This document shows positions 1 through 5,701 of a DNA stretch of 10,033 bases, piece after piece. Below the pieces are notes generated by a model. That model made no database searches. It was given only the letters and a program-made list of their open reading frames with translations, and was not told the DNA's origin. The position numbers and the translations under genes are program-made. The stretch is from Clostridiales bacterium DTU023. Its GTDB lineage: Bacteria; Bacillota; Clostridia; Saccharofermentanales; DTU023. The stretch's first letter is position 1. Each line of letters opens with the position of its first letter. The stretch covers positions 1 to 10,033 of the forward strand of contig LFTF01000105.1 of NCBI GenBank assembly GCA_001512945.1. Direction: 5' to 3'.

Positions 1-1217
1 TGCATGTTGCGGATGGTCTCCTCCACGTCGCTCTCGATCACGCCGTCCGTGGCGGCAATCTCTTTGCCGCGCATCGCGACGAGCGCCGATTGAACGGCCG
101 CGTAGATACAGATCGACACTTTGAGCGCGCATCCAAGCTTCGCGCCGTCACAGATCATGCCGGTCAAGGTGCCGAACATATTCTGAACCGCCGCAGTCAC
201 TTGCTCGGGGCCACCACCCACGAGCATGACAACCCCCGCGCTTGCGCCGACGGCTGCCGCTGTGGCTCCGCATAATGGTGACAAGCGGCCATAGCTCTTT
301 TTTACGTGAATGGCGACGAGATGACTCAGCGTCTGCGCTCGTATTAGCGCTTCTTCTGAACTGTCAAGATAGCGAGCTGCCGCGGAAACGCAAACCGTGG
401 CGGTGATGCCTTGATTCCCGCTTCCCGAATTGCTCATAACAGGGAATGAGGCACCGGCCATACGCGCGTCGGCCGCAGCGGCAGTTCTGGCGGCACAGTA
501 ATCGGCTAAAGAGCAGTCATTAGGGCTAGTACCCAAAATATTATGCGCCTCAGCGATCGAGCGACCGACTTCAAGCCCGTAGCTGTTCGCCAATCCCTCC
601 TCAGAAATCCGTTCATTCAAGAGAATCGCCTGCCGGATAATGTCAAGATGTTCGAGATCGACCCGTGTGGAGAACGTCCAGATTTCTCGAAGATCATCCG
701 GCGTAATCGCAACGGACATCTCCTGCAAGTTGGACGTGTCGTTGTGAAAGACTGACTGGTCATCTCTTTCAAGCTCCATGATTAGGTCATGCTTCCAGGC
801 AATGACCGCTCTTCCTGAATGGTTTTTTGTCTTAACCGTGATATCAATGTAAAGCGAAGGTGTCCCCGCTGGCGCGGCATCCGATGAGACTCGCCCTTGG
901 GCGCATAATTGCCTTGCCTCCATGATATGGCTTTCAGTGAGGTCTTGCAGGACTTGCAATCCGAGATCGGCTCTTCCGCCGACAGCACCCAATGCCGCTG
1001 CCATCGCGGCTCCCATATCATGGGTACCCGGGATAAAAACGCCCATCGCATTCTTGTAGATACTGACACTGGCCTTGAGTTGAATTGATTCAACAGGTTC
1101 GCTGCCCGATTGTTTTTTTGCCAATGCCGCTGCATATGCGACGGCAACCGGCTCTGTACAGCCCAGCGCGACGATGAGTTCCTCATCGAGTTGTTTCAAA
1201 AAATAGTCCTGTTTCAT
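1..1217 (-). CDS. cyuA: L-cysteine desulfidase / serine dehydratase-like protein (CyuA/YhaM, UPF0597 family), 3' end cut by window edge
   Basis: Reading the minus strand from the ATG at 1217 gives 405 codons with no stop before the window edge, so the last few tens of residues are missing (family members are about 425-440 long). The protein starts MKQDYFLKQL, has the family hallmark ALGCTEP at residues 17-23, a central ADARMAG and SNSGSGNQGITAT block (249-274), and LCGATAA and MICDGAKLGCALK near the end. Cys20, Cys316, Cys356 and Cys363 match the cysteines that I recall for the archaeal L-cysteine desulfidase, with the same 40 and 7 residue spacings, so an oxygen-sensitive [4Fe-4S] cluster is expected. 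The known family reaction is cysteine to pyruvate, ammonia and sulfide; a related serine or other amino-acid lyase substrate cannot be excluded. It is probably cytoplasmic, with no signal peptide. An AGGG at 1223-1226 lies five bases before the start, and the unknown CxxC gene ends 19 bases upstream, so the two are probably co-transcribed. Confidence 0.88.
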   Translation of the reverse strand, partial: MKQDYFLKQLDEELIVALGCTEPVAVAYAAALAKKQSGSEPVESIQLKASVSIYKNAMGVFIPGTHDMGAAMAAALGAVGGRADLGLQVLQDLTESHIMEARQLCAQGRVSSDAAPAGTPSLYIDITVKTKNHSGRAVIAWKHDLIMELERDDQSVFHNDTSNLQEMSVAITPDDLREIWTFSTRVDLEHLDIIRQAILLNERISEEGLANSYGLEVGRSIAEAHNILGTSPNDCSLADYCAARTAAAADARMAGASFPVMSNSGSGNQGITATVCVSAAARYLDSSEEALIRAQTLSHLVAIHVKKSYGRLSPLCGATAAAVGASAGVVMLVGGGPEQVTAAVQNMFGTLTGMICDGAKLGCALKVSICIYAAVQSALVAMRGKEIAATDGVIESDVEETIRNM

Positions 1218-1236
1218 AAAATCCCTAACTTTTTTA

Positions 1237-2514
1237 TCACTCTAAGGTTGCTTCAGTCTCCAAAACACCACTCCATTGTTTTTCAGAGACGAGATTGAGT
1301 GGTTTGCGGCAATCTGGACAGTCGAGCGACGCGATGTGACCGCGCTTGACGAGCGACATCCGTTCGCCGCACTCAAGACAATTGTAAATAGCAGAAAGGG
1401 TTTTGTCCGGTGTTATAAGACGTAAACGCTTCATCACCTCAGGTGTTCCACAGTAGCGGCAACGATAGAGTTCTCTTGAGAAATCAATCTCGCAGTCATC
1501 GCGCTGAACGAGATCTATCAATATAGGCGGGTCAATCCTGCCAAGACGAATATCGCTGAGTATTTCCTTGAACATCAGACTATCCTCGCCGTGCCTGCCG
1601 AGATAATACGTCTCGGTAAACGCACAGCTGGCACAGTCAAGCTCATAGGCAAGTCGCCATGGCAACCGTGTAGGCTTGTAAGATTGGACTGAGATGTCGG
1701 TTCCCTCGACAGGCATGGTGTGGTTGACAAAAAGCACTGTGTGCTCCGCATCGTCGACCGTCACCGTCTCAACCGAAATATCGACGTCGTCGCCTTTCCG
1801 CTTCAACCTTGTGCCCGGCAAGTTCTCAAGCAGAACTGCTCGCCATGTCCCATTATTGGAAGGCATCAGATCTTTGATCTGTACGAAGTTGATCATATCA
1901 TCCGTAACGGCCGGAGGTTCTGGCAGATCATCGCCTTCTTCCGGCTCCTTGTCTCGCTTTTTGCCGCCTTTTTCATCTTGTGAAACCTGCATCGCTTCTA
2001 CCGCCTCGCGATATATGTCTACTTCCTCTTCGTATGCCTTTTCTTTTCTCTTTTCATCCCTGATAAAACAGGCCGTAAGAATTTCAGGACGAACAGGGTC
2101 ACGCAAGGGGTCGAGTGATCGGATCGCTAGCGTACTTCTTCTGAGCGCGTCTGCTTCGTGGAATTCAAGAACGCCTTTAACAAACGGATGCTCGTTTAGT
2201 TCACTGGTCGGCTTGACGATCCTAACCAACATGCTGGGAAGCATCGCGGCGGCGGCGACCAGGATGTCGTCCGACTCAAAGTATTCATAGGTATCTTTCT
2301 CGGGATCGGCAAATCCCAAAAAGGCAATACGCATGGTTTCATCCAGATACGCATACGCTAAATATCCCGTCTCACTTTCAGGCAATGATTCCATTCCTGT
2401 TAAGGTATAGAGCTTGCGGTCAGGTGAAACAAGAAGAAACCGCTCGTCGATCTGCCAGAACTCATACGTTTTCAGCATATGGCGTTTAATTCTTTTTGCA
2501 TTTAATTTATTCAT
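1237..2514 (-). CDS. Unrecognised 425-residue protein with four CxxC pairs (probable zinc ribbons)
   Basis: I do not recognise this protein. It has an N-terminal region of about 150 residues with mixed strands and helices and no cysteine until Cys149. A charged stretch follows at about 152-200, rich in Glu, Lys and Asp (KGGKKRDKEPEEGDD), likely helical then disordered. The C-terminal region from about 205 carries four CxxC pairs: 294/297, 352/355, 379/382 and 399/402. The last pairs are spaced like zinc ribbons, so one or two structural zinc sites are likely; iron-sulfur binding is less likely but possible. There is no signal peptide or membrane segment. The ATG at 2514 is preceded in frame by TGA and TAG, so it is the first possible start; it has no clear Shine-Dalgarno sequence, and Met13 is an alternative. 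It lies 19 bases upstream of the cysteine desulfidase gene, so a role linked to that enzyme or its regulation is an inference from position only. That it is a real gene is supported by its length and codon-like composition. Confidence 0.8.
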   Translation of the reverse strand: MNKLNAKRIKRHMLKTYEFWQIDERFLLVSPDRKLYTLTGMESLPESETGYLAYAYLDETMRIAFLGFADPEKDTYEYFESDDILVAAAAMLPSMLVRIVKPTSELNEHPFVKGVLEFHEADALRRSTLAIRSLDPLRDPVRPEILTACFIRDEKRKEKAYEEEVDIYREAVEAMQVSQDEKGGKKRDKEPEEGDDLPEPPAVTDDMINFVQIKDLMPSNNGTWRAVLLENLPGTRLKRKGDDVDISVETVTVDDAEHTVLFVNHTMPVEGTDISVQSYKPTRLPWRLAYELDCASCAFTETYYLGRHGEDSLMFKEILSDIRLGRIDPPILIDLVQRDDCEIDFSRELYRCRYCGTPEVMKRLRLITPDKTLSAIYNCLECGERMSLVKRGHIASLDCPDCRKPLNLVSEKQWSGVLETEATLE

Positions 2515-2531
2515 CTATCATGTCGCAAATC

Positions 2532-2561
2532 TTTATCCATTCAGTATTTGAATCCGGTCAA
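2532..2561 (-). promoter_or_regulatory. Possible weak sigma-70/A-type promoter for the CxxC protein gene
   Basis: On the minus strand TTGACC (2561-2556) is followed after 18 bases by GATAAA (2537-2532), giving five and four matches to the -35 and -10 consensus. Transcription would begin near 2525, leaving a leader of only about ten bases before the ATG at 2514, in keeping with the missing Shine-Dalgarno sequence. The match could be chance in A+T-rich DNA. Confidence 0.25.
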
Positions 2562-2676
2562 AATTTGCAATTCCATCCTTTCAAGTAGACTCTTTGCCCC
2601 TACAATGTTAAGGGCGAATCATTTTCATGCATACAACAGTATCTTATATATTCTACCAATACTTTGACCCTTACCA

Positions 2677-2690
2677 TAATACGTGTATTA
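2677..2690. repeat. Small palindrome TAATAC-GT-GTATTA, operator-like
   Basis: The two six-base arms are exact reverse complements with a two-base centre. The site lies 43 bases after the crotonase stop and about 160 bases before the next start. Size and symmetry resemble a dimeric regulator's operator, but I recognise no known consensus, and it sits rather far from the possible promoter. It could equally be a chance palindrome in A+T-rich sequence. Confidence 0.3.
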
Positions 2691-2733
2691 CCAAACGCAT
2701 TTGCAGCGCCATTGATTGCTCATAAGGTTCTCG

Positions 2734-3513
2734 TCATTCACCCTTAAACGGCGGTATCGGCTTTTTATTCAAAAATGCGCTCATCGCCTGTTCTTGATCT
2801 TTTGTTTGAAAGCAACGGCCGAAACACACCTCTTCGCACGCAAGCCCCTCTTCGAGTGTGAGATCGAGCCCTTCGCGGATGGCACGCTTCGCCTCTCGCG
2901 TAGCGACGGGAGCTCGCTCCGCAATGAGCTCCGCAATCTCCCACGCTCTGGCAACAAGATTTTCCGCATCAGTGATCTCCCCGATAATACCAAGGGTGAG
3001 CGCTTCATCAGGCTTGACGCGCCTGCCCGTCAGGATCAGATCGTACGCTGTCATCTGGCCAGCCAGTCTCGCAAGTCGTTGCGTGCCTCCAAAACCGGGC
3101 GTAATACCGAGCCCCGTCTCCGGGAACGCGAAACGGGCACGCTCTGAGGCAATCCGAAGATCGCAGGCAAGCGCCAGTTCAAAACCCCCTCCCAGCGCAA
3201 AGCCGTTCACTGCGGCAATGACAGGGACAGGGAAATGAGCGACTTTTTGCATCACGCTGTTGCCAAAGCGTGAAAATGCTTGCGCTTCTTTAGGCGTAAG
3301 TTCTGCCATCTCCCCAATATCAGCGCCAGCTACAAAGGCGCGTTCACCGGCGCCCGTAATCACCAAAGCACGGATAGTAAGATCTCCCTCAAGCTTGTCC
3401 AGCGCATCGAAAAGTTCTTGCAAGACCTCTCGGTTCAGCGCATTCAAACCCTCCGGCCGATTAATCGTGAGCTGGACGACATGTCCTTTGTGTTCAATCA
3501 AGATGTATGCCAT
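2734..3513 (-). CDS. crt: Enoyl-CoA hydratase / crotonase (3-hydroxybutyryl-CoA dehydratase)
   Basis: This 259-residue protein of the crotonase fold has the usual family length. Numbered from the chosen ATG at 3513, the oxyanion-hole segments are AFVAGADI (about 59-66) and ALGGG (106-110). The two catalytic glutamates are Glu112 in GGFELA and Glu132 in PETGLG, followed by GGTQRL, so it should be an active hydratase. The expected reaction is reversible hydration of crotonyl-CoA to 3-hydroxybutyryl-CoA in the cytoplasm; the short-chain substrate is inferred from the neighbours, and sequence alone does not exclude longer enoyl-CoAs. A GTG at 3528 would add five residues, but those codons contain an AAAGGAG five bases before the ATG at 3513, which decides the start. 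The thiolase stop is only 11 bases upstream, so the two are surely co-transcribed. It is the last gene of the lysine/C4 set. Confidence 0.93.
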   Translation of the reverse strand: MAYILIEHKGHVVQLTINRPEGLNALNREVLQELFDALDKLEGDLTIRALVITGAGERAFVAGADIGEMAELTPKEAQAFSRFGNSVMQKVAHFPVPVIAAVNGFALGGGFELALACDLRIASERARFAFPETGLGITPGFGGTQRLARLAGQMTAYDLILTGRRVKPDEALTLGIIGEITDAENLVARAWEIAELIAERAPVATREAKRAIREGLDLTLEEGLACEEVCFGRCFQTKDQEQAMSAFLNKKPIPPFKGE

Positions 3514-3518
3514 ACCGT

Positions 3519-3525
3519 CTCCTTT
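3519..3525 (-). promoter_or_regulatory. Shine-Dalgarno AAAGGAG that fixes the crotonase start
   Basis: AAAGGAG lies five bases before the ATG at 3513 and overlaps the thiolase stop codon (3527-3525) by one base. It argues against the GTG at 3528 as start, because that start would place the ribosome site inside the coding sequence. The arrangement fits translational coupling to the thiolase. Confidence 0.75.
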
Positions 3526-4700
3526 CACCGCTCAACAATGGCCGCGATGCCCATCCCGCCGCCGATGCAAAGCGAGGCCAGTCCTCGTTTCACATTCCTT
3601 TTCTCCATCTCATAGAGAAGCGTGACAAGAATACGAGCACCAGACGCTCCCACCGGATGGCCGAGCGCGATGGCGCCGCCATTGACATTGATCTTCGCGG
3701 GGTCAGCTTTGAGTTCATTCATTATGGCAACCGCTTGTGAGGCGAACGCTTCATTGAATTCGATTAAGTCTATATCGTCGAGAGTCAATCCTGTTTTTTC
3801 AAGGATTGCGCGCGTCGCGTAATACGGGCCCATGCCCATATAAGCCGGATCAAGACCCACTGAGACACCCGCGCGAAGCGTCGCCATCGGTTTGAGGTTG
3901 AGTGATTCTGCTTTTTCGCGACTCATCACAATCATGGCCGCAGCCCCGTCATTAATCCCCGACGCGTTACCTGCCGTAACTGTACCGTCAGACTTGAACG
4001 CCGGGCGAAGCTTCGTGAGCGCCTCGGCTGTCGTTTCGTGACGCGGGAATTCGTCTGTGTCAAAATCGTATTCACGCTTGCGTTCCTTGATGTGGACGCT
4101 GACAATCTCATCTTTGAAACGGTTCTCCCCCTGAGCGCGCTTGGTTCGCATTTGGCTTTCAAGCGCGAAAACATCCTGCATATCGCGGGTAATTCCGTAG
4201 CGTTCCGCGACATTTTCCGCTGTAATGCCCATATGGTAATCGCCAAATATATCCCACAGCCCATCCTTGATCATGCTGTCGACGAGCACCCCGTCTCCCA
4301 TGCGGTAACCATAACGGCCCTTGTCGAGCAGATACGGAGCGGCTGACATATTTTCCGCGCCACCCGCGACGACAATATCAGCATCGCCGCTTCGAATCAG
4401 CGCGGCCGCAAGCGTCACCGCCTTCAAGCCGCTACCACATACATTGTTGATCGTTGTCGCCGGTACGCGTTCGGGGATACCGGCCGCCATCGCGGCCTGT
4501 CGGGCGACATTCTGACCCTGACCTGAATCCAGAATACAGCCCATCAGGACTTCATCAACATCCTCCGGGCTTATGCCGGCTCGCACAATCGCTTCGCGGA
4601 TTACCGTCTCACCAAGTTTCACAACAGGCACACTCGCGAGCGCTCCGCCGAATTTTCCAACTGCCGTGCGGCAGGCCCCTAAAATTACGATATCTTTCAT
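3525..4700 (-). CDS. thlA: Acetyl-CoA acetyltransferase (acetoacetyl-CoA thiolase)
   Basis: This 391-residue protein has the standard length of a biosynthetic-type thiolase. The acyl-accepting Cys88 sits in NNVCGSG, Asn316 in NEAFA, His348 in GHPVGASGAR and the second catalytic Cys378 in CIGGGMG, so the active site is complete. HMG at 156-158 is typical of the short-chain acetoacetyl-CoA enzymes. The reaction is acetoacetyl-CoA plus CoA to two acetyl-CoA, reversible, in the cytoplasm. Here it would cleave the acetoacetyl-CoA made both by the dehydrogenase upstream and by the acetoacetyl-CoA synthetase. The ATG at 4700 gives the usual MKDIVILGACRTAVG opening. Its own ribosome site is poor (AAAGAG only three bases away), while a strong AAAGGAG lies farther up at 4755-4761 beyond an inverted repeat. 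It follows hbd by 100 bases and precedes crotonase by 11. Confidence 0.95.
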   Translation of the reverse strand: MKDIVILGACRTAVGKFGGALASVPVVKLGETVIREAIVRAGISPEDVDEVLMGCILDSGQGQNVARQAAMAAGIPERVPATTINNVCGSGLKAVTLAAALIRSGDADIVVAGGAENMSAAPYLLDKGRYGYRMGDGVLVDSMIKDGLWDIFGDYHMGITAENVAERYGITRDMQDVFALESQMRTKRAQGENRFKDEIVSVHIKERKREYDFDTDEFPRHETTAEALTKLRPAFKSDGTVTAGNASGINDGAAAMIVMSREKAESLNLKPMATLRAGVSVGLDPAYMGMGPYYATRAILEKTGLTLDDIDLIEFNEAFASQAVAIMNELKADPAKINVNGGAIALGHPVGASGARILVTLLYEMEKRNVKRGLASLCIGGGMGIAAIVER

Positions 4701-4800
4701 ATACTCTTTAATCGCAGACGATCAATTGCCATGTGGCATTTTTATCTGCGACATCTCCTTTCATTGACTGGCAAGAGAGTCATCCGAACTCTCCCGATTA
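4701..4800 (-). other. 100-base hbd-thlA spacer with three nested or adjacent inverted repeats
   Basis: On the transcript, just after the hbd stop, comes GAGAGT / ACTCTC (arms 4793-4788 and 4780-4775, seven-base loop). Then follow a strong AAAGGAG (4761-4755) and a seven-base inverted repeat TCGCAGA / TCTGCGA (4751-4745 and 4718-4712). The latter encloses TGCCA-CA-TGGCA (4738-4727). The only open frame behind AAAGGAG is a ten-codon one starting with no gap (ATG 4754, or an inner ATG 4739) and ending in TGA in the thiolase frame. No T run follows the hairpins, so they are more likely RNA processing or translation-control elements than terminators. Function is inference. Confidence 0.45.
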
Positions 4801-5640
4801 TTAATACGAATAAAACCCTTCGCCCGACTTGCGGCCGAGTTTTCCGGCGCGCACCATGCGTTTTAAAAGCAGGCTTGGACGATACTTGGGGTCGTTGGTC
4901 TCATGGTACAACGTTTCCATAATATCCAAGACAATATCCACGCCGATGAAATCGGCAAGCTGCAACGGTCCCATCGGGTGATTGGCGCCGAGCCGCATCG
5001 CAAGATCAATGTCTTCGCGACTGGCCACGCCGTGATCGAGGAGATCAACTGCCTCATTGATCATCGGGATAAGAACGCGGTTCACAATAAACCCCGGACT
5101 TTCGCGGCAGAGAACTGGTTCCTTGCCAATCGATTGGACAATCTCCGTGGCCCGGACGATCGTTTCATCCGATGTGTTGGCGCCCTGAATAACCTCGACC
5201 AGCTTCATGACAGGCGCCGGATTGAAAAAGTGAATACCGACAACATTCGCTTCATGCGCGAGTCCCGCCGCCATTTCCGTAATCGAAAGCGACGATGTGT
5301 TGCTCGCGAAAAGACAGTCAGGTCCGCACAGGTCATCAAGTTGCGTGAACAGCTCTCGTTTCGCGTCCATGTTTTCAAATATGGCTTCAATCACCAGATC
5401 GGCATCGATCGCGTCTTTGACATTGGTCGATTTTGACAGATTGGCTAAGGTCGTCTCAACGTCTTCCGACGATAGGCGCCCTTTCGCCTCTTGTCTGCCA
5501 AGATGTTTTTCAATCATGGCAAAGCCGCGTTCGACAAACTCCATCATCTGGTCAAACATCACAACCTCATGGCCATGAGCCGCGAAGACTTGCGCGATTC
5601 CCGATCCCATAGTGCCGCAGCCGGCAACGAATAGTTTCAT
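4801..5640 (-). CDS. hbd: 3-hydroxybutyryl-CoA dehydrogenase (NAD-dependent)
   Basis: This 279-residue protein matches the usual length of the single-domain-pair bacterial enzyme, with no fused hydratase. The N-terminal Rossmann fold begins with GCGTMG (7-12) and has Asp30 at the end of the second strand, which favours NAD over NADP. Ser116, His137 (GIHFFNP), Glu149 and Asn187 keep the spacing of the catalytic set of 3-hydroxyacyl-CoA dehydrogenases; GANHPMGPL at 218-226 opens the C-terminal helical domain, and the end GEGFYSY is typical. The reaction is 3-hydroxybutyryl-CoA to acetoacetyl-CoA, or the reverse when making butyrate. The start is backed by AAGGGAG at 5646-5652, five bases away. 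It lies 61 bases after the synthetase gene, where a good internal promoter can be seen, so the three C4 genes may also be expressed without kamDE. Confidence 0.95.
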   Translation of the reverse strand: MKLFVAGCGTMGSGIAQVFAAHGHEVVMFDQMMEFVERGFAMIEKHLGRQEAKGRLSSEDVETTLANLSKSTNVKDAIDADLVIEAIFENMDAKRELFTQLDDLCGPDCLFASNTSSLSITEMAAGLAHEANVVGIHFFNPAPVMKLVEVIQGANTSDETIVRATEIVQSIGKEPVLCRESPGFIVNRVLIPMINEAVDLLDHGVASREDIDLAMRLGANHPMGPLQLADFIGVDIVLDIMETLYHETNDPKYRPSLLLKRMVRAGKLGRKSGEGFYSY

Positions 5641-5660
5641 ATAAACTCCCTTCAGTTTTA

Positions 5661-5681
5661 GCAGCCAATTATAAATGCTGC
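5661..5681. repeat. Inverted repeat GCAGC-N11-GCTGC over the -10 box upstream of hbd
   Basis: Two five-base arms (5661-5665 and 5677-5681) enclose the TATAAT at 5668-5673. The placement over a -10 element suits an operator for a dimeric repressor. It could alternatively form a small RNA hairpin, but no T run follows on the minus strand, so it is a poor terminator candidate. I do not recognise the consensus. Confidence 0.35.
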
Positions 5682-5697
5682 CCTCAACGGATTACAA
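5668..5697 (-). promoter_or_regulatory. Probable internal promoter for hbd-thlA-crt
   Basis: On the minus strand TTGTAA (5697-5692) and a perfect TATAAT (5673-5668) are 18 bases apart, a sigma-70/A-type arrangement with a weak -35. Transcription would begin near 5661, leaving about 20 bases that hold the AAGGGAG of hbd. It lies wholly within the 61-base gap between the synthetase and hbd. Confidence 0.5.
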
Positions 5698-5701
5698 TTG
5701 C

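Larger units (their letters stand above)
2515..2733. other. 219-base intergenic region, A+T-richer than its surroundings
   Basis: This is the longest gap in the window and separates the lysine/C4 set from the CxxC protein and cysteine desulfidase pair. I find no credible coding sequence. It holds a small palindrome (2677-2690), a possible weak promoter (2532-2561) and a weak inverted repeat, TTTGCCC at 2593-2599 and GGGCGAA at 2612-2618 with a 12-base loop. None of these is followed by a T run on the minus strand, so no intrinsic terminator for the crotonase end is evident, and read-through into the left pair remains possible. Confidence 0.7.

Noticed and set aside
782..1186. A 134-residue minus-strand open frame (and short plus-strand frames at 90-275 and 543-755)
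   Set aside because: They lie inside the cysteine desulfidase gene in other phases, and their products are rich in Arg, Ser and Trp with no family features. The true frame runs unbroken from 1217 to the left edge with clear motifs.
1694..2290. A 198-residue plus-strand open frame, very rich in serine
   Set aside because: It is the antisense of the CxxC protein; the serine-rich composition is what the complement of that coding frame gives, and there is no ribosome site or independent support.
2593..2618. Inverted repeat TTTGCCC / GGGCGAA as a terminator
   Set aside because: On the minus-strand transcript the stem has a mismatch, a 12-base loop and no U run after it, so it is not a credible intrinsic terminator.
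4739..4754. Ten-codon leader peptide behind AAAGGAG before thiolase
   Set aside because: The outer ATG abuts the AAAGGAG with no spacer and the inner one is 15 bases away, both unfavourable; no amino-acid run suggests attenuation. Kept only as part of the spacer observation.
4903..5436. A 177-residue plus-strand open frame opposite hbd
   Set aside because: It is antisense to a gene with every catalytic residue in place; the product has no recognisable features. Similar antisense frames opposite crotonase, thiolase, aacS and kamD were dropped for the same reason.
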